Shown one piece after another: positions 1-4,231 of a DNA stretch of 9,851 bases. The position numbers and the translations under genes are program-made. A model generated the notes under the pieces. The model was not told the origin of the DNA. It did not search any database and worked only from the letters and a program-made list of their open reading frames with translations. Position 1 is the stretch's first letter, and each line of letters opens with the position of its first letter. The stretch covers positions 1 to 9,851 of the forward strand of contig JALXAF010000507.1 in NCBI GenBank assembly GCA_026992375.1. The letters run 5' to 3'. The DNA comes from Anaerolineae bacterium (GTDB taxonomy: Bacteria > Chloroflexota > Anaerolineae > J102).

Positions 1-229
1 CGTGGGTGAGGAGGATGGCCTGGAGTTTATCGGCGTTGTCGGTCAGATAACTGATGTCGGGGATGACGATGTCGATGCCCGGCATGTCCTCCTCCGGGAA
101 CATCAGGCCCGCATCCACCAGGATGATAGCGTCGCCGTATTCGTACACCATCATGTTCTTGCCGAACTCGCCCAGCCCCCCCAGGGGAATGATGCGCAAT
201 GTCGGTTGTTCTTCCTGATACGTGGTCAA
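1..229 (-). CDS. rnj: Ribonuclease J, N-terminal part (3' end outside window)
   Basis: RNase J is a metallo-beta-lactamase-fold RNase (5'-3' exonuclease and endonuclease) that matures and degrades mRNA and rRNA in the cytoplasm of bacteria that lack or supplement RNase E. The 76 visible residues carry the family signature LRIIPLGGLGEFGKNM (11-26), then VDAGLMFPEEDMPGIDIVIP and ISYL. They end in ILLTH, the first His of the HxHxDH metal motif, which lies beyond the window edge. The start chosen is TTG at 229: AAGGA sits 7 nt upstream, and it places the conserved core at residue 11. The frame stays open further upstream to an ATG at 355, which would add 42 Arg/Lys/Ser-rich residues but has no visible Shine-Dalgarno. 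Identity is very secure from the sequence; the start is not. The gene follows the terminator of the glycosylase gene, so it is probably transcribed separately. Confidence 0.93.
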   Translation of the reverse strand, partial: MTTYQEEQPTLRIIPLGGLGEFGKNMMVYEYGDAIILVDAGLMFPEEDMPGIDIVIPDISYLTDNADKLQAILLTH

Positions 230-236
230 TGGCTTA

Positions 237-241
237 TCCTT
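237..241 (-). promoter_or_regulatory. Shine-Dalgarno deciding the RNase J TTG start
   Basis: On the minus strand AAGGA lies 7 nt before the TTG at 229. The competing in-frame ATG at 355 is preceded by AATTTGGGC, which has no good match to the anti-Shine-Dalgarno. This favours the TTG but does not exclude use of both starts. Confidence 0.5.
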
Positions 242-360
242 TTTTGCTCGCGTGACCGGAGGCCGCAGGCGCGCCGCGCCCTGGCCGGTCTTTGGTGAGA
301 CATTGTTGGAAATAACCCGCCGCGAGGCGCTCTCCCACGCTTTCTGCTCAATCATGCCCA

Positions 361-435
361 AATTAATGATCAATGATTGATGATTAAAGTGAAAACCACG
401 TTGATGCAGCCTTTAATCATTATTCATTAATCTTT
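361..435. repeat. Inverted 7-bp-unit array (AATGATT family)
   Basis: This lies in the 299-bp gap between the RNase J start and the glycosylase stop. Three consecutive heptads AATGATC, AATGATT, GATGATT run at 365-385. After a spacer of about 20 bp the pattern returns in opposite orientation (411-435; on the minus strand TTAATGA, ATAATGA). The inner edges, ATGATTAAAG (380-389) and CTTTAATCAT (411-420), form a perfect 10-bp inverted repeat with a 21-nt loop. The block is AT-rich against a GC-rich genome. The rest of the gap holds the glycosylase terminator and the RNase J leader. Confidence 0.75.
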
Positions 436-500
436 GAGCTTTGTCAGCAGCATGATGCCAGGATTTCTTATTTCCGACAATGTCAAGTGTATTGGGTTCT

Positions 501-524
501 ATAAAAATCGCCGTTTCTGGCGAT
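501..524 (-). terminator. Rho-independent terminator after the UDG gene
   Basis: On the minus strand a 6-bp stem ATCGCC/GGCGAT (507-512 with 519-524) encloses the 6-nt loop AGAAAC and runs straight into a T tract (GATTTTTAT). It begins 4 nt after the glycosylase stop codon, so it closes the tsaE-tsaB-rimI-udg direction of transcription and separates it from RNase J. Confidence 0.8.
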
Positions 525-528
525 GCAT

Positions 529-1149
529 TCAGAAGAGGGAGAGCTGTTCGGGCCCGCGACCTTCTTGCTCTCGGGCGGCGCGCAACGCCCGCACCTTGGC
601 CAAGAGTTCGGGAATTCTGACGAAATCCGCCTCCATATCCCGCATCCAATTGGCGTTGCGCAGGGCCGCGGCGGGATGAAACATAGGTGTAATCGCCCGA
701 TCCTCCTGCATCATCGGCTGGCCGTGCACCCGGGTGATGCGGGCCGAGGGCGGGAGGAATTGCGCCATGGAGAATCGCCCCAATGTGACGATCACCAATG
801 GATCGATCAGGTCGATCTGCTGGCGCAGCCAGGGCTGACAGGCTTCGATCTCCACGAGCAGGGGGTCGCGGTTGGCGGGCGGACGGCACTTGACCACGTT
901 GGTGATGTACACGTCCTCCCGAGTGAAATGGATCTGCGCCAGCAGCTTCTCCAGCAGCCGCCCGGACGCGCCCACAAAGGGCCTGCCCTGTTTGTCTTCG
1001 TGGTAGCCGGGGGCCTCGCCGATGAGCATGATCTCGGCGTCGGCCGGGCCCTCGCCCGGCACGGCGTGGGTGCGCAATCGCCCCAGAGGACATTTCTGGC
1101 AGGAGCGAATCTGCGCTGCGAGTTGTTCCAGGGCGTCTGCGGATGACAT
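529..1149 (-). CDS. Uracil-DNA glycosylase, type 4 (Fe-S, UDGa family)
   Basis: This enzyme removes uracil from DNA (from cytosine deamination or dUMP incorporation) to start base-excision repair. The 206 residues match type-4 UDG length. Four cysteines, C17 and C20 (SCQKC), C88 (VVKCRPP) and C104 (EACQPW), are placed as the [4Fe-4S] ligands. The uracil-pocket motif GEAPGYHED is at 44-52, followed by GRPFVGASGRLL, and the leucine-loop-side motif PMFHPAAALRN holds H158. The protein ends in QLSLF, which matches the bacterial beta-clamp-binding consensus QL(S/D)LF, so it may be tethered to the replication clamp. The ATG has a strong Shine-Dalgarno (GGAGGA) in the 18-nt gap after rimI, indicating co-transcription. 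Two residues separate the clamp-like motif from a Gly/Arg/Glu linker, consistent with a flexible tail. Identity is very secure; clamp binding is inferred. Confidence 0.95.
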   Translation of the reverse strand: MSSADALEQLAAQIRSCQKCPLGRLRTHAVPGEGPADAEIMLIGEAPGYHEDKQGRPFVGASGRLLEKLLAQIHFTREDVYITNVVKCRPPANRDPLLVEIEACQPWLRQQIDLIDPLVIVTLGRFSMAQFLPPSARITRVHGQPMMQEDRAITPMFHPAAALRNANWMRDMEADFVRIPELLAKVRALRAAREQEGRGPEQLSLF

Positions 1150-1167
1150 GAGGTTCCTCCGAGCGGG

Positions 1168-1722
1168 TCAGGCGGGCGAAGAGAAGTAATAGCGACGCCA
1201 TCGCTCTTGCAAATCGGCCTCCATCGCGGCCAGTTCGGCAAGCAGCGCGGTGCGGGCCAATGTGGGGCGGGTCATGATCACGGCGTCCTCGCCGTTATCA
1301 TTGTAATAATGGTAGCGAATGCCCGCAACCTCGAAGCCATGGCGCAAGTAGAGCTTTTGTGCGGGATAGTTGGAGGCCCGCACCTCCAGCGTCGCCTCGG
1401 TGCAGCCCAGCGCTTCTCCCTTCAGTAACAAATGCAGCAGTAGATAGCTGCCCAATCGTCGCCCCTGCCAATCTGGATGGGTGGCGATGGTGGGAATGTG
1501 CGCGCTCTCGTCCATCCGCCACACGCCGCCATACGCCAAAATGGGAGGAAGCGCAGGGTGTTTGGGACGCAGCACGTAGTAATGAGACCAGGGATTGGCG
1601 GTGATCTCCCGTCGATAGATGCCGCTAGTCCACATGGCCGAAAACACCCGGCGCTCGATGCGCATGACTTCGGGGATATCCTCGACGGTCATCTCGTCGA
1701 GAATGAATGGCAGTTCAGACAT
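1168..1722 (-). CDS. rimI: GNAT N-acetyltransferase, RimI-like
   Basis: This is a GCN5-related acetyltransferase using acetyl-CoA. RimI proteins acetylate the N-terminal amine of ribosomal protein S18 and can act on other protein N-termini; the substrate here is not shown by the sequence. The GNAT fold is visible: beta4/motif A with IATHPDWQGRRLGSYLL (79-95, CoA pyrophosphate loop QGRRLG) and motif B with TLEVRASNYPAQKLYLRHGF (111-130), the typical RimI ending LEVR.SN..A..LY...GF. At 184 aa it is longer than the usual 145-160. The extra length is a helical C-terminal tail rich in Leu, Glu and Arg (from about 155) whose role is unknown. The family is commonly clustered with tsaE-tsaB, as here. 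The ATG at 1722 has no clear Shine-Dalgarno; M11 is an alternative start. Specificity is less certain than the fold. Confidence 0.87.
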   Translation of the reverse strand: MSELPFILDEMTVEDIPEVMRIERRVFSAMWTSGIYRREITANPWSHYYVLRPKHPALPPILAYGGVWRMDESAHIPTIATHPDWQGRRLGSYLLLHLLLKGEALGCTEATLEVRASNYPAQKLYLRHGFEVAGIRYHYYNDNGEDAVIMTRPTLARTALLAELAAMEADLQERWRRYYFSSPA

Positions 1723-1740
1723 GGAAGATTAAGCCTGCAT

Positions 1741-1773
1741 GAGGGAGCCGTCTCAGCGCCATCGAGAAATCCT
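1741..1773. repeat. Diverged copy of the palindromic repeat upstream of tsaB, inverted
   Basis: Read on the plus strand this segment shares GAGGGAGC, CAGCG, CC and CGAGAAATC, in order, with the reverse complement of 2718-2742, with a short insertion (CGTCT) between the first two blocks. The two copies are in opposite orientation and flank tsaB. The match is by eye and the copy is degenerate. Confidence 0.45.
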
Positions 1774-1868
1774 TAAAGCAGGGCGGCGATGAAATCGATG
1801 GAGACGAAGATGTAAAGGCGTTTTTTTGATGGTGAGCAGGACGGTTCCCATAGGATTCTCGATGGTGA

Positions 1869-1883
1869 GTTTGATGACTTATC
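1869..1883 (+). repeat. 15-bp direct repeat, copy 1
   Basis: The sequence GTTTGATGACTTATC is identical to 2026-2040. The flanking bases differ on both sides, so the identity is exactly 15 bp. The two copies bracket 142 bp. Confidence 0.85.
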
Positions 1884-1889
1884 GTGACT

Positions 1890-1906
1890 GCCGACGTAGC
1901 TCAGTT
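1890..1906 (+). other. tRNA 5'-end-like fragment
   Basis: GCCGACGTAGCTCAGTT reads like tRNA nucleotides 1-17: a 7-nt acceptor strand, T8 A9, a D-stem GCTC, A14 and the beginning of the D-loop. The invariant GG and everything downstream are absent, and no matching acceptor or T-arm follows within 100 nt. It is at most a remnant, and chance resemblance is possible. Confidence 0.3.
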
Positions 1907-1911
1907 CACTC

Positions 1912-1988
1912 AACACGGATAGGAGGAAACACGGATAAAATCCTTTCTGAATGACTTCGCGTCTTCGTTTCCGTCGTGTCTTCGTGGC
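1912..1988 (-). repeat. Degenerate intergenic repeat (ACGAAGAC / ATCCGTGTT family)
   Basis: On the minus strand the block contains repeated ACGAAG-type words (ACGAAGAC, ACGACGG, ACGAAG, ACGCGAAG) followed by two copies of ATCCGTGTT (at 1928-1936 and 1912-1920). It lies wholly between the two 15-bp direct repeats. It resembles repeat families I recall from intergenic DNA of Chloroflexota and other large bacterial genomes, where accidental translation gives HEDTxxT-like peptides. This is recognition from memory, not a database match. Confidence 0.6.
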
Positions 1989-2025
1989 AAAAGAGGGCGA
2001 TTGGGGCCACTACCTTAGTCGTTGC

Positions 2026-2040
2026 GTTTGATGACTTATC
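2026..2040 (+). repeat. 15-bp direct repeat, copy 2 (covers tsaB stop)
   Basis: GTTTGATGACTTATC is identical to 1869-1883. The TTA at 2036-2038 is the tsaB stop codon on the minus strand, so the repeat overlaps the end of the gene. Confidence 0.85.
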
Positions 2041-2686
2041 CCAGGTAGATGGGGCTGAGGGAGACGGGATCATCGACATCGCCCGCCTGCCAGCGGGCCC
2101 AGGCCAGCTCGGCCAGCGCACCCGCCCGCCGCACCGCCCGGGCAGGCGAGAGAACGGCGGCGTCCTCGCCCCATTCTGCGCCCAACCGGGCTTGGTCCTC
2201 CGGGCTCAGTTCGCCGACGAAGAGCAAAGGCGGCTGGATTTGCGACAGCAGTTCGGGCAATTTGTCCAGACCGAATTCGGTGAGACGCCGGGGCCGGGAG
2301 GCTGCGGGGGCGTAGACCGCCCAGCAATAGCGCCCGCGGCCCGCGGCGACCAAAGCGCAGAGCGGCCGCGTCGCAGGCAGATGCGGGTAGGCCAGCGCGT
2401 CCAGGGTTGCGACGCCGATGAGGGGCAGATCGCGGGCCAGAGCCACGCCTTTAGCGTAGCTAAGCGCTATGCGCGTGCCGGTGTAGGAGCCGGGCCCGAT
2501 GCTTGCGGCCAGCGCGGTCAGGTCCGCAGGCGCGACGCCAGCCAGCCGCAGCAGATTATCCACTTGCGGGGCCAGCTCCACCGTGTGACGTCGCTCCGAG
2601 CGCCAGTTCAGCTCGGCGACGACCGCATGGCCGTCATACAGGGCGATGGATGCGTATTGGGTGGCGGTGTCGAGGGCGAGGAGCAT
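2036..2686 (-). CDS. tsaB: tRNA t6A biosynthesis protein TsaB
   Basis: TsaB is the ASKHA-fold partner of TsaD in the cytoplasmic TsaB-TsaD-TsaE complex that transfers threonylcarbamoyl to A37 of ANN-decoding tRNAs. The 216 aa match the family length. The N-terminal MLLALDTAT.YASIALYD (1-18) is the first ASKHA strand pair. IGPGSYTGTRIALSYAKGVA (63-82) is the family signature, and ALVAAGRGRYCWAVY (111-125) corresponds to the usual DARR.EVY strand. The start is set at 2686 because residues align with the family N-terminus there. The frame stays open to 2803, but that stretch is translated repeat DNA. No Shine-Dalgarno precedes the ATG: the upstream bases belong to a heptad array. tsaE lies 202 bp upstream, and the stop codon lies inside a 15-bp direct repeat. 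Confidence 0.93.
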   Translation of the reverse strand: MLLALDTATQYASIALYDGHAVVAELNWRSERRHTVELAPQVDNLLRLAGVAPADLTALAASIGPGSYTGTRIALSYAKGVALARDLPLIGVATLDALAYPHLPATRPLCALVAAGRGRYCWAVYAPAASRPRRLTEFGLDKLPELLSQIQPPLLFVGELSPEDQARLGAEWGEDAAVLSPARAVRRAGALAELAWARWQAGDVDDPVSLSPIYLG

Positions 2687-2690
2687 GGGG

Positions 2691-2725
2691 GATTTGAGAT
2701 TTCGGATTTGGGATTGGGGATTTCT
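2691..2725 (+). repeat. Array of five 7-bp units (GATTTGG family)
   Basis: Five uninterrupted heptads, GATTTGA, GATTTCG, GATTTGG, GATTGGG and GATTTCT, keep exact 7-bp phase. On the minus strand the array ends 4 nt before the tsaB ATG, so it occupies the place where the ribosome binding site would be. Confidence 0.85.
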
Positions 2726-2748
2726 CGGTCGCTGCGCTCCCTCGAAAT
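2718..2748 (+). repeat. REP-like palindromic repeat
   Basis: ATTTC (2720-2724) and GAAAT (2744-2748) bracket the core TCGCTGCGCTCC, giving a short imperfect palindrome. It overlaps the last heptad of the GATTTGG array. A diverged inverted copy occurs at 1741-1773. Confidence 0.55.
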
Positions 2749-2762
2749 GACGTGTGGGAGTC

Positions 2763-2825
2763 GTGATGCGTGATGCGTGATACGTGATGCGTAACGACCT
2801 CACGTATTACGAATTACGCATCACG
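2763..2825. repeat. Inverted 7-bp-unit array (GTGATGC family)
   Basis: Four heptads in phase, GTGATGC, GTGATGC, GTGATAC and GTGATGC (2763-2790), are followed by the same theme inverted (2801-2825; on the minus strand CGTGATG, CGTAATT, CGTAATA). The inner arms 2783-2794 and 2814-2825 form a perfect 12-bp stem with a 19-nt loop. It lies between tsaE and tsaB. No T tract follows on the minus strand, so it is not an obvious terminator for this operon. Confidence 0.8.
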
Positions 2826-2888
2826 CTTTTTGCAGGCTCGCCCAACGTTGGCTTTGCGAATCTGCGGCGACCAGCGATCAGTCCATTT

Positions 2889-3332
2889 TCATAGCAATTG
2901 CGGCGCGCGACGATCATCGATGGTGAGGCGGCGCACGTCATCGCCCGCGTGCTGAAAATGCACGTCGATGCGTTCCTCGGGCAGGAGGGACGCGATGCGT
3001 TCCGCCCATTCGATGACCACGATTCCCTCATCGAACAGGTCTTCCAGCCCCAGGGCGATGGCCTCGGGCGCAGCGTTTTGCAGACGATAGACGTCCACGT
3101 GGAAGAGCCTGCCGCCATCGGGCAGATCGTATTCGTTGATGAGGGTGAAGGTGGGACTGGTGACGGGCTCGGTGACGCCCAGCGCCCGGGCCAAGGCCTG
3201 GGTGAACAAGGTCTTGCCCGCGCCTAGATCGCCATACAGGGCGATAACCACAGGGCATTCCAGGTTCTCGGCCAGTCTTCGGGCCAGAGCCCGAGTGGCC
3301 TCGGGCATCGCACAGAGAATGGTCTCGGGCAT
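2889..3332 (-). CDS. tsaE: tRNA t6A biosynthesis ATPase TsaE
   Basis: TsaE is the small P-loop ATPase that drives turnover of the TsaB-TsaD complex in t6A synthesis. At 147 aa it has normal length. The Walker A motif GDLGAGKT is at 34-41. SPTFTLINEY (59-68), HVDVYRL (78-84) and VIEWAER (106-112) are the family's diagnostic motifs. The ATG at 3332 lacks a Shine-Dalgarno. A -10-like TAAAAT ends 6 nt upstream, suggesting a leaderless mRNA starting at or near the A of the ATG. M9 (3308) is an alternative start, also without a Shine-Dalgarno. The gene begins right after the jag terminator and heads the tsaE-tsaB-rimI-udg series. The tail after about residue 138 (DRRAPQLL) is short and unconserved. 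Confidence 0.95.
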   Translation of the reverse strand: MPETILCAMPEATRALARRLAENLECPVVIALYGDLGAGKTLFTQALARALGVTEPVTSPTFTLINEYDLPDGGRLFHVDVYRLQNAAPEAIALGLEDLFDEGIVVIEWAERIASLLPEERIDVHFQHAGDDVRRLTIDDRRAPQLL

Positions 3333-3338
3333 ACGTCG

Positions 3339-3367
3339 ATTTTAGCGAATTGCTGCGGATAAAACAA
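3339..3367 (-). promoter_or_regulatory. Putative tsaE promoter giving a leaderless transcript
   Basis: On the minus strand TTGTTT (3362-3367), a 17-bp spacer and TAAAAT (3339-3344) resemble a sigma70-type promoter, with 5 of 6 consensus bases at -10 and a weak -35. The usual start point about 7 nt downstream would be the first base of the tsaE ATG. The -35 hexamer falls within the T tract of the jag terminator. This is a prediction only. Confidence 0.4.
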
Positions 3368-3387
3368 ACCCCCGCGTTCAGCGAGGG
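3361..3387 (-). terminator. Rho-independent terminator after jag
   Basis: On the minus strand the stem CCCTCGC/GCGGGGG (3381-3387 with 3369-3375, one G-T pair) encloses the loop TGAAC and is followed by TTTGTTTT. It lies 37 bp after the jag stop codon and closes the rpmH-jag cluster. Confidence 0.8.
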
Positions 3388-3424
3388 TAATGGATGGATT
3401 TGGAGGAGAAAGGAAAAGGCTGCA

Positions 3425-4207
3425 TCAATTGGGGATGATGGTGATCTTGCGGGCGTCGCCCTCGCCGATGCTCTCGGTGCGCACATCCTCTCGATCTCGC
3501 AGAGCCAGATGGATGAGGCGGCGCTCCCGGGCGGGCATAGGCTCCAGCACGATGGTGCGGCCTTCGCTTACGGCCCGATCCGCCATGTTTCGGGCCAGAC
3601 GTTGCAGGCTCTGCTCCCGGCGCCGCTTGTAATTCTCCACATCCACCTCGACGCGATACCAGCGATGGGTGTGTTGGTTCACCACCAACCGAGTGAGATA
3701 TTGCAGGGCATCCAGGGTCTCGGCCCGACGCCCGATGAGAATGCCCAAATCATCGCCGGTGATGTTGAGGCGATACATGATCTCCTCATCGCCCTCGACG
3801 ATCTGCGTTTCCACCTTCGCGTCCAGGCCCATGCGATCCAGCACGCCCTGGAGGAAGTCGGCGCTGGTGGCCAGCACCTGCTCATCTTCAGCGCTCAAAA
3901 CGGGGGTTTTCTGCTCGGGTTCAGGAGCAGGCTCGGGCTCGGTTTCTTGCGCTGGCTCGATGGACTCGGGCGTCTCGTCTGCGGCGGGCGCGGCGATTTC
4001 TTCGGGCTGTGCAGCGGGCGTTTCGGCTTCCGCCTCCGCGTTGGCTGCGGGGATGATGCGAACTACAGCATTCTTGGCCCCCACGCCGAAGACGCCCGAA
4101 CGCCCTTCATCGACGATCTCGATGACAACCTCGTTTTGAGAAAGGCCCAGGGCTTCGAGACCTTTGGCGATAGCTTCTTTGACGGTGCGAGCTTCAAATT
4201 CAGGCAT
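3425..4207 (-). CDS. jag: Jag/KhpB RNA-binding protein (Jag_N, KH, R3H)
   Basis: Jag (KhpB, SpoIIIJ-associated protein) is a cytoplasmic single-strand nucleic-acid-binding protein, linked to cell division and small-RNA binding in Firmicutes and almost always encoded next to yidC. The 260 residues show a Jag_N domain (1-52, with VFGVGAKNAVVR at 39-50), an acidic Ala/Glu/Pro linker (about 54-104), a KH domain with GILIGRRAETLDALQYL (155-171), and an R3H domain (about 190-245) with NYKRRREQSLQRLARNMAD and the R..IH core ERRLIHLALRD (228-238). The KH loop reads G-R-R-A where the family usually has G-x-x-G. The start at 4207 lies 24 nt after the yidC stop, with a modest AAGAAG ribosome site. It is the last gene of the cluster. 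Confidence 0.95.
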   Translation of the reverse strand: MPEFEARTVKEAIAKGLEALGLSQNEVVIEIVDEGRSGVFGVGAKNAVVRIIPAANAEAEAETPAAQPEEIAAPAADETPESIEPAQETEPEPAPEPEQKTPVLSAEDEQVLATSADFLQGVLDRMGLDAKVETQIVEGDEEIMYRLNITGDDLGILIGRRAETLDALQYLTRLVVNQHTHRWYRVEVDVENYKRRREQSLQRLARNMADRAVSEGRTIVLEPMPARERRLIHLALRDREDVRTESIGEGDARKITIIPN

Positions 4208-4231
4208 AATGTTCTTCTTGTATGGATGCGT

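Larger units (their letters stand above)
1723..2035. other. Gene-free interval between tsaB and rimI
   Basis: This 313-bp gap has no plausible coding sequence. It holds, in order, a diverged palindromic repeat (1741-1773), two copies of GATGGTGAG (1828-1836 and 1861-1869), and a repeat-rich block bounded by a 15-bp direct repeat (1869-1883 and 2026-2040). No terminator was found on the minus strand, so tsaB may still read through to rimI. Confidence 0.7.

Noticed and set aside
523..1146. Plus-strand open frame opposite the uracil-DNA glycosylase gene
   Set aside because: It is the mirror of a gene with all Fe-S cysteines and catalytic motifs intact.
1890..1965. Complete tRNA gene starting at the tRNA-like 17-mer
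   Set aside because: No D-loop GG, anticodon arm, T-arm or complementary acceptor strand follows.
2687..2803. N-terminal extension of tsaB to 2803
   Set aside because: The added residues are translations of the heptad arrays and REP-like repeat; family alignment starts at the ATG at 2686.
2691..2825. CRISPR array
   Set aside because: Units are 7 bp, contiguous and without spacers; no cas genes are present.
2783..2831. Plus-strand terminator formed by the 12-bp stem followed by CTTTTTG
   Set aside because: No plus-strand gene leads into it, and the stem is explained by the inverted heptad array.
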